From a virus: a DNA stretch of 64,000 bases. Numbering within the stretch: position 1 is the stretch's first letter; the number at the start of each line of letters is the position of its first letter. Location: IMG/VR virus record IMGVR_UViG_3300022927_000011, positions 20,883 through 84,882 of that record. One strand, given 5' to 3'. Positions 11,001 to 19,897 of this stretch are shown here, one piece after another. A program made the position numbers and the translations under genes. The notes below the pieces were generated by a model. That model was not told the DNA's origin. It did no database searches and saw nothing but the letters and a program-made list of their open reading frames with translations.

Positions 11001-14000
11001 TTTGTTACCACCGTACATTGTATCATATAATACAGCGTCAATAATATATCCAGTATCTCTTTCACAAACTTCAATGCCATATTCAAAACCTATTATATTG
11101 TCTTGAATATATGTAATAACGCCGTTTTGTATATTTGTTTTTTGTGCAAGCAATGCATTAGCTGCCGATCTTGTTGTTTGAGGAAGCCAACTAAAGTCTG
11201 GATTAACTTCTCCTGGAACACCAACTAATGTATTGTTTTCAATAGCACCTTTGATAATACCTATTAGGCCAACTGCTGTTGAACTTTCAATACTTGTACC
11301 ATAAGCACCACCTAAAACTTGTGATTCTGGATTTCCAACAGTTGGAGTTACACCAATACCTTCTATACATTTTAAAGCAACATCTTGTAAGTGTGTATAT
11401 GCTGCAACTGTGTTTGCTCGTTGACTTTCAGGAATATATGCTACTGCTCCTAAGAAGTATGCATTAGTAGCAATGATTGTTTGTATATTACCTGTGTATA
11501 GCAAATCGTATGCTACTGCATCAATAATAAGACCTGTGTCATTTCTACAACTTGTTTGGTTGTATGAGAACGCATCATAGTTGTCTTGAAGTTCAGTTAT
11601 TGTGTTAGCAACAATAGTATCTTTTGCTGCTTCTAAACTTGCAATAGCAGTTTGTGCGCCAGCAGTTGCCCAAGTAGTATCTGGGTAAACTACAGTTGGA
11701 AGATTATCAACACCATCAGTGATAACATTTTGGAATATTGTTAATAGTTCATCTGCTCTAGTTACTTCAGTTGCTGTTGCAGCGCCCGCAGTTGTATCTT
11801 GTACTACACCTGTTTGTTCAGGATCATCGTATAATGTATCAAGTAATATACTTCCAAGTAACGTGTTTACCCATCCTAATGCTGCTGCTGTTTCTGGCTG
11901 TTGTCCTACAACTTGACTTACATATCCAACATAGTATGCTTGTGCTGCTTGGTAAGTAGCACTATTACCGCCATATAGAATGTCATATGTAAGAGCATCA
12001 ACAATATAACCTGTATCTCTTTCACACTTTGCACTATTAAATGTAAAGCTTCTTGTAAATGTTTTATTAATAAAGTTAATAACATCTGTTTTATAAAACT
12101 CTACTTTTGTAACACTGTTTAGGTCTGCAAAGTCTGTTTGCAGCTCTGCGGCTGTCCAAGTAATGTCTGTAAGAATATCTGCTGGAATAGAATCTATATT
12201 GTTGTTGTTAACAACATCTTCAACTATTTGCAACAAGTCTTGTGCTTCGCCAGCTGTACCAGCATCAGCTCCTGGATTTGATGTATTTTGTGTTACGCCT
12301 ACTTGTTCTGTAGATCCGTGTGTAATATTTTGTATAACATCAGATGCTACATTTGCCAGTTCGTTAAATGCTGCAACTGTAGCTGCTTGTTGTCCTGCTC
12401 CAAGTTGAGAAGCTGCGCCAACAAAATAACTTTCTGCTGCATTTTTAGATGCCAGGTTGCCGCGATATATGATATCATAACAAATAGCATCAATGATGTA
12501 TTTGGTGTCTCTTTCACATTTTGCTGCATCAAATACTAGAAGTGGAAAGTTATTAGTAACATATGCGCTAGTTTCTTTTGCTAAGAAGTCTCTGTTTGCT
12601 TGTAGCTGAGTTACTGCCAACGGATAGTTAGCATTTAATCCACTATCTGGGAATGTTAACGTATCTGCCGAAGCGTCAGTACTTACAACACCATTGTTAA
12701 TAATATCAAGTATTTCATTAAATCCTGCAAGTACACGACTTCTAAATGTTCCTGACAACTGTGTTTCGTTGGTATTAATAGTGTCTCTTAGATATTCAAT
12801 AGATTTTACTGTTTGTAAAAGTTGTGATCCAACAGCTACCGCAGCATTTGCTCTTTGATATGCAAGTCCTGCTGTTACTTGATTGAAGTTAGTTCCTATT
12901 GCTGCGTCATAACACACAGCTTCAATCATAATACCTACATCTCTAGCACACTTTGCTTCATCATATGTAAAGTTCTGGAAGTTATTTGCAATCCAAATAA
13001 TAACAGATTCTTTTACATCATCTTTATTACCTTTGATAGTGCTATATGCTTGTTGTAAAACACTAGTTGACCAAGTAACTGATGGTAGTTGTACCGATGG
13101 TAGTCCAGCAATGTTTCCTGCTGTAATAACATCTTCGATGATCTGTACCAGTCCTGATAGATCATCAACTTCTGTTGAACTTGCTGGAGTTCCGCTAGTA
13201 TCTTGTACTAAAACGTTGCCTGGGCTATTTTCAACAACTGCTTCGATAACAATATCGCCAACAACTTGTCCAAGTCTGTTGTATGCTGCTGCTGTTGCTT
13301 CTGCTTCGCCTGCACCTAACTGACTTGCTACTCCAACAAAATATGATTGTGCTGCTAGTTGCGTTGCACTGTTGCCGCCATATAAAATATCGTGACATAA
13401 TGCATCAACAATATATCCAACATCTCTTCTACATTTAGTTGCATCATAGCTTAGTAATGGATAGTTAGCAGTAATCCATCTAATGATTTCTTCTTGGATA
13501 TATGCTTTGTTGGCAATCAACTGATCTTTTGCTTCAACAGCGTTTGTTGATGGTAGCGTTCCAGGTGTTGGAAATACTAATGCATCTGCTGCATCGTCTG
13601 TACTGATATTTCCGTTTTCTAAAATATCAATAATCTCATCCATTGCAGATTCAGCTCTTGGTTCTGCTGTGTCGCTTAATCCAAGTTTTACTATTTCTTT
13701 TTTAAGCTCTCTTAGTGCTCCTGATGTTTGTATTAGCTGATCATCTTGTAAATCTGCGCTACTTGCTCTTTGATATGCAAGACCAGCTGTTACACTGTTA
13801 TAGTTTGTTCCTAGTGCAACATCAAGTGCAACAGCATCCATTATTAACCCAATATCTCTTTCACACTTTTCTTGATTGTATGTAAAGTCTTTGTAGTTAT
13901 TTGTAATAAATGTTGCTGCTTCTTTTTGTAAGAATGCTCGGTTTGCTACCATTTGATCTTTTGCATTGATCTGCCCAGTAGTTGCACCAGTTGGGTTGGT

Positions 14001-17000
14001 CCATGTTAATGTATCTGCAAATCCAATGCCGTTTGTAACAATATCAACTACTTCGTCAAATGCTGCGCCTACGGCTGTTTGTGTTGTTGCATCACTAGCT
14101 GTTGCTGTACTTGCTTCGCCTTTGGCAAAGTTAATAGCTGCTAGTGTTTCTGTTAGCTGATCCGATAATACTGCTCCGGCATTTACTCTTAGATATGCTA
14201 GTCCGTTGGTTACACTGTTGTAGTTCGTTCCAAGCAATGCATCGTATCCGGCACCTGAAATAATCAGTCCTGTGTCTCTTTCGCATTTAGCTTGATCATA
14301 TACAAAGTTGTTAGCATTAATGTATGCAATAACTTCTTCTGTTAAAAAGGCTTTGTTTGCAACAAACTGCGAATGTGCGTCAATAAGTGCATCAGCTGCT
14401 GGACCTGGTTCCGGATATTCTCTGCCTTCACTCGGTAGTTGGTTAAACTCAATAATATCAAATATATTATCAAATAAGTCAGATACCTTATTCTGGAATG
14501 CTGCTTCACCGTTTGCTGCTGCTACAGTCAAACGCTTTGCTTCTCTTAGTGCAATAATGGTTGCAGGCTTTTGTTCGCCATTTAAGTAAGCAACATTTGC
14601 ACGATTGTAAGCTAGTCCTGCTGTAATACTGTTTTGGTTTGTTCCAAGTTGTGCGTCTCTATATACTGCATCAACCATATATCCAACATCTCTTTTACAT
14701 TTTTCTTCGTTGTAGGTTAGTGTTGGATTGTTGACTAAGTTATATGCTATTGCATCTGCAATAATAGTTGAGATAACCGAAAGAAGTTTATTCGAAGCAT
14801 TTACTTGTCCTGCTGGCTCATTTTCTGTGTTCGGATAAGATTTAGTAGGTAAGCCAGCAACACTTTGTGCATCAATAACACTTTCAACTATTTGCACTAA
14901 TCCGTCTAATAATGTAGCTTCGATTTGTGTAGCATCACCGCTTGTAAAATCTTGTGTTTCTGCATTACCTGATGTTTTTGTAACACTAAGTCCTCTGATA
15001 ATACGTTGTACAATAAATCTTACTCTTGCAAATGAATCTTCAAATGCTTGTTGATTTGTATTAGTAAAGTTACTCCAAGTTACACTTTTAAAGAACCATG
15101 TTGTTTCTTGTACTGTTGCATTGTTACCACCATATAAAATATCATATGAAAGAGCATCAACAAAGTTTTCAACATATGCTTCCCATTCTGATGCAGTATA
15201 AGTTAGTGTACTATCAAGAGTATCTAGGTAAGCAATAAACTCTGCAACAATAAAATCTTTGTTTGCTTGTAAATGATCTTTTGCATCAATACCGTTTTGT
15301 GTAACACCAACACTTTCTGCATATGTAGGCAAAATACCTGTACTATCACCATCGTCAACTACATTAATAATAATATCAAATGCTTCATTGACTCTAGTTA
15401 CCGAAGTAGGATCTGTGTTAACTTCTGTATATCCTAATACTAACGATCTTAAATAAGCAAAACTTGAAACATAAAGATTTTTAAACCTTGTTCTTGATCT
15501 AAATTCTTTTGCTTGTCTAACTATAACATGGTCGCCACCTGTAGCAACATAATAAGAAAGAGCAGTTAAGAATACTGTCATATCTTCGTCAAACCAGGCT
15601 TGATTATAACTTAGTTCTGTAAACTGATCATTAATATAAGCAGTTAGTTCTGCAATAATAAAGTCTCTATTTTCTAGAATATTATTTTTTGCTTCAATGA
15701 TTTCGCCATCTATACTACTTAAATCATTAAACGAGGATTCGATCTGATCTCCAACAAATGGAATGCCAGTACTATCACCTGCTGCAAGTGTGCTAGTAAC
15801 AATATTAAATCGTTGATCAAGTTCCTCTTTCATTGCAAGATTTGAAGTTAACGCTTTCATTTCGTCACGTGTTGCTTCTAATGCATATATAGTAGGAGCA
15901 AGTTGATCAAGAATAACTTTAGTAGAAGTAGCTCTTAAATAACTTTGTGCTGCTGTAGTTGTTTGATAATATGTACCCATAACAATGTCACTAGTTAGTG
16001 CATCTATAATACGTCTAACATCGCGTTCGCAGGTTTCTTGATTATATACAAAAGGTTGTTCTGCAATAGTATTTGAAGTAATATAATAAAATGTGTCGTC
16101 GCCGTCAAACTTAATAACAGAACCAGTTTGTGGTTTGTCTCGCAAACTTGAAATAGAAATCGTAGAGTTTGTTCTTAGATTTACTGTTCCAGTTGCCTGT
16201 AGTGTGGCACCGCCACCTGTAAATGTAATAGTTGGAACACTTTTGTATCCACTACCATTGTCGCTAATACTAACTGCTGCAAGTTCGCCTGTAGTTAAAT
16301 CAACTTGTGCTGTAGCAACTGCTGTTGTTCCGCTTAGTGCTTCTGGCGCACTGATAGTTACTGTAGGTGTACTAGTGTATCCAGTTCCTGCAAAAGATAA
16401 TGTTACACTGCCTACTGTCGAATAATAGTCTTCGTCGGCTGTTGCAGTAGTATATGCTACCGGATAGTATCCATCTGCTACAACACCATTTGTGCCAAAG
16501 TCACTAACACTGTTTGAAATACTTAAATATCCACCTTTGGTGGTTAAGAAACCTGTGCTACAGAAAACCGAGAAGCAACTAACAATCTGTGTATAACCAA
16601 AGTTAGTAACATGGAACCCAATGCCCCCTTGTGAAATCTGTGTAAAAGCATCTGCAACAAAACTGAATACAAGTGATGCTGGGTCATAATCATCGCCATC
16701 GACTAAAAGACCACCGCCGCCACCGTTTGGGTTAATTTGTTTTTCTAGTGGAACATTTGGGTTATCTGCCAACAATATTGGCTTTGCACCTGGTGTGATT
16801 CCTTCGATTTGAACAGTTTCAAAAGGAATAAATTCAGTACCATCGTTCAGCCAAGGACCGTTCATATTAGTACAGTTTTGTACATATGGTGATGTTGTAA
16901 CAAGTGCGCCTGGGCGTATTCTTGCACACCAACCTGGCGCACGTAATCCTCTAAATGTTATCTGATACAAATAACACGCATTGCCCATAAGGAAGAAATC

Positions 17001-17402
17001 CGATGTAGGATTCTTCGGAAACACTCTAGTATTTCTAAGTTCGCCTTGTCCAGTAACAGTAACAAAATCTCTCAATGTTATTGGATTGTTTTCATAGTAG
17101 TCGCCTGGCGCAACAATAATAGTTGAACCAATCGGAGCTACTTCTGATGCACGTTTTATACTAGCAAATGCGCCATTTTTATCTGCACTTCTACCATCAT
17201 TGTCGTCATTTCCATCTTCAGTAACATAATATACGTTAGTAACCTTTGGACCAGTTGTATCACCTGTGGTGATCATGTTGGCATTTACACGAAACTCCTT
17301 GCCCTCGGCAAGGTTCATTTCCATGTCGCCATCAGATGTGAGAATAAAGGTTTTATCCCCTATTTTTCTGCTATGTATCGACTGTCTTTTAATATAACTC
17401 AT
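8001..17402 (-). CDS. 3133-aa fibre-like virion protein with 12 Cys repeats
   Basis: Starts one base after the stop of the preceding gene, with GGAAG as ribosome site. Visible layout: a short N-terminal attachment region; a beta-helix-like segment (residues 55-300, opening YYVTEDGNDDNDG); two G-GY beta repeats (about 325-410); twelve repeats with the core KCxRDxGYIVDAxxYDxxYGGN (about 450-2140); a knob (HAFEYVGAGVTYNALP, near 2297); then three shaft repeats of type FNLLNxxATTI (2460-3050) and a GGTG motif near the C-terminus. Such Cys-repeat proteins occur in marine T4-like phages as structural proteins. Long fibre or whisker is my inference. Many open frames on the opposite strand are codon-bias shadows. 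Confidence 0.8.
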   Translation of the reverse strand: MSYIKRQSIHSRKIGDKTFILTSDGDMEMNLAEGKEFRVNANMITTGDTTGPKVTNVYYVTEDGNDDNDGRSADKNGAFASIKRASEVAPIGSTIIVAPGDYYENNPITLRDFVTVTGQGELRNTRVFPKNPTSDFFLMGNACYLYQITFRGLRAPGWCARIRPGALVTTSPYVQNCTNMNGPWLNDGTEFIPFETVQIEGITPGAKPILLADNPNVPLEKQINPNGGGGGLLVDGDDYDPASLVFSFVADAFTQISQGGIGFHVTNFGYTQIVSCFSVFCSTGFLTTKGGYLSISNSVSDFGTNGVVADGYYPVAYTTATADEDYYSTVGSVTLSFAGTGYTSTPTVTISAPEALSGTTAVATAQVDLTTGELAAVSISDNGSGYKSVPTITFTGGGATLQATGTVNLRTNSTISISSLRDKPQTGSVIKFDGDDTFYYITSNTIAEQPFVYNQETCERDVRRIIDALTSDIVMGTYYQTTTAAQSYLRATSTKVILDQLAPTIYALEATRDEMKALTSNLAMKEELDQRFNIVTSTLAAGDSTGIPFVGDQIESSFNDLSSIDGEIIEAKNNILENRDFIIAELTAYINDQFTELSYNQAWFDEDMTVFLTALSYYVATGGDHVIVRQAKEFRSRTRFKNLYVSSFAYLRSLVLGYTEVNTDPTSVTRVNEAFDIIINVVDDGDSTGILPTYAESVGVTQNGIDAKDHLQANKDFIVAEFIAYLDTLDSTLTYTASEWEAYVENFVDALSYDILYGGNNATVQETTWFFKSVTWSNFTNTNQQAFEDSFARVRFIVQRIIRGLSVTKTSGNAETQDFTSGDATQIEATLLDGLVQIVESVIDAQSVAGLPTKSYPNTENEPAGQVNASNKLLSVISTIIADAIAYNLVNNPTLTYNEEKCKRDVGYMVDAVYRDAQLGTNQNSITAGLAYNRANVAYLNGEQKPATIIALREAKRLTVAAANGEAAFQNKVSDLFDNIFDIIEFNQLPSEGREYPEPGPAADALIDAHSQFVANKAFLTEEVIAYINANNFVYDQAKCERDTGLIISGAGYDALLGTNYNSVTNGLAYLRVNAGAVLSDQLTETLAAINFAKGEASTATASDATTQTAVGAAFDEVVDIVTNGIGFADTLTWTNPTGATTGQINAKDQMVANRAFLQKEAATFITNNYKDFTYNQEKCERDIGLIMDAVALDVALGTNYNSVTAGLAYQRASSADLQDDQLIQTSGALRELKKEIVKLGLSDTAEPRAESAMDEIIDILENGNISTDDAADALVFPTPGTLPSTNAVEAKDQLIANKAYIQEEIIRWITANYPLLSYDATKCRRDVGYIVDALCHDILYGGNSATQLAAQSYFVGVASQLGAGEAEATAAAYNRLGQVVGDIVIEAVVENSPGNVLVQDTSGTPASSTEVDDLSGLVQIIEDVITAGNIAGLPSVQLPSVTWSTSVLQQAYSTIKGNKDDVKESVIIWIANNFQNFTYDEAKCARDVGIMIEAVCYDAAIGTNFNQVTAGLAYQRANAAVAVGSQLLQTVKSIEYLRDTINTNETQLSGTFRSRVLAGFNEILDIINNGVVSTDASADTLTFPDSGLNANYPLAVTQLQANRDFLAKETSAYVTNNFPLLVFDAAKCERDTKYIIDAICYDIIYRGNLASKNAAESYFVGAASQLGAGQQAATVAAFNELANVASDVIQNITHGSTEQVGVTQNTSNPGADAGTAGEAQDLLQIVEDVVNNNNIDSIPADILTDITWTAAELQTDFADLNSVTKVEFYKTDVINFINKTFTRSFTFNSAKCERDTGYIVDALTYDILYGGNSATYQAAQAYYVGYVSQVVGQQPETAAALGWVNTLLGSILLDTLYDDPEQTGVVQDTTAGAATATEVTRADELLTIFQNVITDGVDNLPTVVYPDTTWATAGAQTAIASLEAAKDTIVANTITELQDNYDAFSYNQTSCRNDTGLIIDAVAYDLLYTGNIQTIIATNAYFLGAVAYIPESQRANTVAAYTHLQDVALKCIEGIGVTPTVGNPESQVLGGAYGTSIESSTAVGLIGIIKGAIENNTLVGVPGEVNPDFSWLPQTTRSAANALLAQKTNIQNGVITYIQDNIIGFEYGIEVCERDTGYIIDAVLYDTMYGGNKQSRRAAEAYYSGTILGAAKVGNVDQTLVSAYSYYKLGDLMRQVANNEVVTKSFGNAATQITTIPDADTTIGQSIELLVDRVALSIIQGYTTGWHEVGHNHELGSSIYNTERNVIVGATETIVETAINDLNATYGGSASIKVFPGIISVETTQQAYLYNVSTISTSGHAFEYVGAGVTYNALPFFGGTAVPEQEIIETSNGKVFAGGTVDQIGNFRVGNFFGVNALTGSITLNANEIDLKGLTSVGPFIRDGIPVGVELKEVSDNANLISSIGTQDFNTAPTQKAVSTYVENRYLNKLTGGTVEGDITLNGDFDVNGDVISTDTAGAFNLLNTSATTINAFGDATSIIMGAAEGTFTVNPDLLVQGSLTVNGDIVFTGDVSLNIPDESLQAYSISTEGSLDFISINTRTDEELITFGIRPGLLVENTTESTSTTTGSVVIDGGVGIAKSLNVGIDFTADGSVVLGSDRAVDTIDINGATDIDLPDNNTNVLRIHENVSDYIVIDTTDGSEVVEFGTTPNIIILNNDDATDNVTGAVQITGGLSAQRNIHAGVDITADRDIIADRDIQVNGTNIITDETGTFNVLNTNATRIDAFGAATNINIGAISGTLTINNEIVIIDSVTSLQLPVGDTAARPVEATGQVRFNTDTLVFEGYDGVAWGSLGGVKDVDQNTFIRPETSPGANNDELEFFTNGSQRAIIGNSYFNIDSSVITTFNNTTPSQTYQSGAVVVAGGVGIGEELHVQKYIGGNNSGVLQLTNLATDTVDIRANTLLAQDGLKLITNAPDSAADDIVYPMTFAHHSISGTPVAGSGTGIKFELETANDNFETSGQIDVIAQDITGLQEDFDMVFSTMIGGTSGVEKLRLSEDISTFTTDLAINNDVLSTNQTTFNLLNDTATTINFGGAATTISIGDATGTLTVNHDFHVTGTVSLTNDLAVAHGGTGVSTFTTDGILYGNADTDVQVTDAAGTSDTSESFQVLTVVGSGDNTPVWTDTIDGGAF
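10970..16050 (-). repeat. 12-copy protein repeat array, 400-500-base period
   Basis: Copies centre near 16040, 15595, 15195, 14700, 14290, 13865, 13435, 12950, 12525, 12030, 11555 and 11070. The core is (Y/F)(N/D)xxKCxRDxGxIxDAxxYD followed by GTNxNS or YGGNxAT and an Ala-rich helix. Copies alternate irregularly between the GTNYNSVTAGLAY and the YGGNSATxxAAxSY subtype. The second and third copies have lost the Cys and the RD pair. Confidence 0.9.
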
Positions 17403-17735
17403 TTACACTTCCAAATAACTTAATGTTGCTGATAGATTTGTTGGCGCTGCTCCTATTAGCATAACTCTGTCTCCTGCTTCCAATATTAATCGTTCTGCCG
17501 AGAATGTAAACGTATCAGCTGCACCAATTTCTAAATCATTTAATATTAAGTTATCGGTTGTTTTGACTGCACCATTAGGAATAATATGAACATCAACTTT
17601 AGTATCATTACTACCTGTTCCGTCATTGAGACCTGTATTACATATTAGCAGAGTTGTTAATGCAAACTTCTTTTCTGCTGGTACAGTTAAAAGAGTTGTA
17701 TCTGTTGTTAATATTGCTGCATTTACTATCGCCAT
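17403..17735 (-). CDS. small beta-rich structural protein (unknown)
   Basis: 110 residues, ATG with AAGGAAG just upstream, ending directly against the start of the 3133-aa gene. The sequence is beta-rich with no Cys repeats: a hydrophobic N-terminus, an IIPNGAVKTTDNLILND stretch, and a C-terminal region (LEAGDRVMLIGA) resembling small head-tail or fibre-accessory proteins of marine phages. No catalytic motif is visible. Its place in a run of structural genes suggests a virion protein or fibre-assembly accessory; I cannot assign a function. Confidence 0.6.
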   Translation of the reverse strand: MAIVNAAILTTDTTLLTVPAEKKFALTTLLICNTGLNDGTGSNDTKVDVHIIPNGAVKTTDNLILNDLEIGAADTFTFSAERLILEAGDRVMLIGAAPTNLSATLSYLEV

Positions 17736-17745
17736 TGTTTCTTCC

Positions 17746-18795
17746 TTAAAAAATAATACTATAAAGCAACGCTTTATTTCTGCTTACAAGTTCGTCTTCG
17801 GTACCGTCTGCGTTTATAAAATATAAACCAGTACCGCCGTCTCCAAGTGTTTTACTATATAAAGTACTACCTGCACTTGGTGGGCTTGCTGGCGTTACTT
17901 CTTCTGTAAAGTTTAACCAGCCATCAATTTGTACTCTTCCTGTTCCTGATCCTTTTAAGATTATATCACTATTAATACCCGAGGTAGTAACAATATTATC
18001 ATCAAATCTTAAATCTTCAAACTCAACTCTAGATTGGAAAAACGTAGCAATAACACTTTGATCAACTGCTATTTCAACTCGACTAGTTCCGCCACCTGTT
18101 TCGGTATCGTATACCTGAACACTTGTCGGATCTAATGTACCTGTTGTTATCTTATCCTGGAAGTTGTATGTAAAATATCCATTTACATAATCAAGCAATC
18201 CTCTAGTATTAACTAAAGCATCATCATTTACAGGGACACTAAGTCCGTCGGATTGCGAAGGATCTGGAGTAATATCACTTCCAGTATAAGGCCATATTTG
18301 TTTTTCGTAATCAGTAGTACCAGTAACATCAACGACACCAGTTCCGCCGCCTATCAAATATAAGTTTTGATTTTCAGTGGAAATAATACTACTAGTATGA
18401 ATGCCCGAAAGATTTCCACTTTCTAGTTTGAAAATATACGCACCTTCATTAGCCGGTTGTGCGCCATTTCTTATGGTTTTTAATGTTTCATCATACAAAA
18501 ATCTTGCATTAAACGCATCTGGGCCACGATCAATGATAACACCAGAGGTTCTGCCGTTACCATCGCCAATGTCAGTGATCCCGCCGTCTCCGCCGGGATC
18601 GCCATTATTAATAGTGATAGTTTTATCATCAACTATTAATTCTGCCGACCCAATACTAGTTTGATCGCCTAGTACATCTAAGTCGCCATTAATAGTAACC
18701 TTACCTGTTAACCCAACGTCAAGAACAATCTCTCCATCAGGATTTACAGATATGGTATACTTGTCAGTACCTATGCGATTAAAACGTTCAGCCAT
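17746..18795 (-). CDS. fibre-like structural protein, 349 aa
   Basis: ATG with AAGGAA 6-11 bases upstream. The N-terminal half contains GKVTINGDLDVLGDQ, typical of fibre shafts, then an AELIVDDKTITINNGD segment followed by GGI..IGDGNGRTSGVIIDRG. That is the same module found in the leftmost and rightmost fibre genes of this window. The C-terminal half holds TGRVQIDGWLNF and a GDGGTGLYFINADGTEDELV ending, similar to display-type fibre tips. Probably a short fibre or an adaptor for the giant proteins encoded next to it; specific role unknown. Confidence 0.6.
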   Translation of the reverse strand: MAERFNRIGTDKYTISVNPDGEIVLDVGLTGKVTINGDLDVLGDQTSIGSAELIVDDKTITINNGDPGGDGGITDIGDGNGRTSGVIIDRGPDAFNARFLYDETLKTIRNGAQPANEGAYIFKLESGNLSGIHTSSIISTENQNLYLIGGGTGVVDVTGTTDYEKQIWPYTGSDITPDPSQSDGLSVPVNDDALVNTRGLLDYVNGYFTYNFQDKITTGTLDPTSVQVYDTETGGGTSRVEIAVDQSVIATFFQSRVEFEDLRFDDNIVTTSGINSDIILKGSGTGRVQIDGWLNFTEEVTPASPPSAGSTLYSKTLGDGGTGLYFINADGTEDELVSRNKALLYSIIF

Positions 18796-18805
18796 TTAAG
18801 TTTCC

Positions 18806-19207
18806 TTAAACTGCTGTTAATACAATGTAATCGTTTGTCGAATCGTTTTCTAATGCCCAAGTATATCTATTACCCGAGAAGTCAGTAGCAACACGTTTTG
18901 TGATTTTTGCAAGATTAACTTCGGCGCCTGAGTTTGAATCTACACGGCCGAACATGCGCATTTCGCCTAATGCACTTGGTGTACCATTTTTAAGAACACA
19001 AGTTGTTGTACTTGTTGAATCTTTAATGTTCGGCGAACCTACGTTTGCATCTTGTGTACAAACAAAAGTTTTTGCTCCACGCTGCTTAACTATAGCACCG
19101 TCTGTTCTTAACGATGCATCGTAGAATTCTACTCTTACACCAGTGTTGCCATCAGCATCGCCGATAACATCAACACCGTTAATATCTTTTTTTAGTGGAC
19201 GTCCCAT
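18806..19207 (-). CDS. small conserved structural protein, 133 aa (unknown)
   Basis: First gene of the fibre unit after the late promoter at 19294. AAGGAG lies 8 bases before ATG. It begins MGRPLKKDINGVDVIGD and ends in a short beta strand (NDYIVLTAV). Ser/Thr/Asp-rich, no membrane segment and no known catalytic motif. Such small proteins occur upstream of fibre genes in marine T4-like phages; a minor virion component is my inference. Confidence 0.55.
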   Translation of the reverse strand: MGRPLKKDINGVDVIGDADGNTGVRVEFYDASLRTDGAIVKQRGAKTFVCTQDANVGSPNIKDSTSTTTCVLKNGTPSALGEMRMFGRVDSNSGAEVNLAKITKRVATDFSGNRYTWALENDSTNDYIVLTAV

Positions 19208-19293
19208 TTTGTTTCTCCTTATGACGTTCTAGGTCTACACAGATGGTATTCTGCGTAAGTCCAGTTTTTCTGGCTCTTTTATACCTACACAAG

Positions 19294-19301
19294 TATTTAT
19301 C
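19294..19301 (-). promoter_or_regulatory. T4-type late promoter core GATAAATA
   Basis: Minus-strand GATAAATAC 87 bases upstream of the 133-aa gene and just beyond the terminator at 19332-19365, so it starts a new transcription unit covering the fibre genes down to 8001. Confidence 0.7.
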
Positions 19302-19331
19302 TAAAAGAATAAAATGGGTTATAATGTTCGT

Positions 19332-19365
19332 AAAAAAAGGCCTACCGCATCAGTGGGTAGACCTT
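19332..19365 (-). terminator. Rho-independent terminator
   Basis: On the minus strand AAGGTCTACC pairs with GGTAGGCCTT (one G-U) around an 8-base loop and is followed by seven T residues. The opposite strand would have an A-C mismatch in the stem, so it is directional for minus-strand transcripts. No protein gene ends nearby; the closest upstream unit is the probable small RNA. Confidence 0.85.
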
Positions 19366-19583
19366 CTCTATAATATATGATAGGGAGGATTACATTCTAC
19401 CTCCAACAACCTAGTAAGTATTTTATACATTCGGTTGCGCCTAGTATCAGATAGTTATATCCAAAATACGCATCTTCATGTCTCCATGCTCATACGCTGC
19501 CACTACAGCTACTAGCCAAGTTATCGTCCTTACGAAACAACATTTCCTTGCACTATCTAACTAAAGACCGTCGTCTTTGTTAT
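19332..19583 (-). ncRNA. probable small structured RNA, about 250 nt
   Basis: The 406-base gap 19208-19613 has no credible ORF. On the minus strand it has a sigma70-like promoter (19590-19617), then a hairpin AAAGAC-GACG-GTCTTT (19566-19581), further self-complementary stretches including GGAGG..CCTCC, and finally the terminator at 19332. Promoter, structure and terminator together suggest a noncoding RNA. Tiny reading frames of 10-17 codons exist inside and cannot be excluded. It matches no RNA family I recognise. Confidence 0.5.
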
Positions 19584-19589
19584 GTAACT

Positions 19590-19617
19590 AATATAACATA
19601 TAAAAAAAGAAAGTCAA
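19590..19617 (-). promoter_or_regulatory. sigma70-like promoter TTGACT-16-TATATT
   Basis: TTGACT (19612-19617), a 16-base spacer and TATATT (19590-19595) on the minus strand. The -35 box overlaps the stop codon of the cold-shock-like gene. It points at the gap ending in the terminator at 19332. Confidence 0.5.
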
Positions 19618-19820
19618 CCAGTTTTTTCTATTTTTCTAAGATTTGATGCATATTTTTTTCCATTTGATAATATTTCGTCGTATTCAACTACATCACCTAA
19701 TAATGCTTTAAAATCTTTTGTTTCAAAAAGAACATCGTACAATTCCGGACCCCATTCTTTAGGTCTTATTATACTATACTTTCTTTTTTTGTTGTATTTT
19801 ATTATTTGTCCTATTGGCAT
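19614..19820 (-). CDS. divergent cold-shock-domain protein, 68 aa
   Basis: GGAG lies 7 bases before ATG. Length and pattern match a single cold-shock (OB-fold nucleic-acid-binding) domain: G-QIIKYNKKRKY-SII (strand 1, and RNP1 where KGFGFI is usual), DVLFETKDF (RNP2, usual VFVHFS), LLGDVVEYDEI, and a final YASNLRKI (usual AxNVxxI). The aromatic RNP1 residues are partly replaced (RKYSII), so binding may differ. It sits between the gp23 terminator and the probable small RNA, away from the structural operon. RNA chaperone or transcript antitermination is plausible but inferred. Confidence 0.55.
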   Translation of the reverse strand: MPIGQIIKYNKKRKYSIIRPKEWGPELYDVLFETKDFKALLGDVVEYDEILSNGKKYASNLRKIEKTG

Positions 19821-19846
19821 ATTATATTACTCCATGCAAATAGTTA

Positions 19847-19877
19847 TCATAAAAATAGACCCCGTAGGGTCTATTTT
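19847..19877 (-). terminator. terminator after major capsid gene
   Basis: Perfect 11-bp stem AAAATAGACCC / GGGTCTATTTT closed by a UACG (UNCG-type) tetraloop on the minus strand, about 20 bases past the gp23 stop. The 3' arm supplies the U-rich end. Confidence 0.8.
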
Positions 19878-19897
19878 CGTTTTAGTTAAGTTTAAAC

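Noticed and set aside
8001-17402. Possible assembly artefact or cellular adhesin
   Set aside because: Length and repeats are unusual, but flanking promoter, terminator and a paralogue with the same order argue for a real phage gene.
19366-19583. tRNA or tmRNA in the small-RNA candidate
   Set aside because: No acceptor/T-arm pattern (GGTTCRAATCC) or tag frame could be found by eye on either strand.
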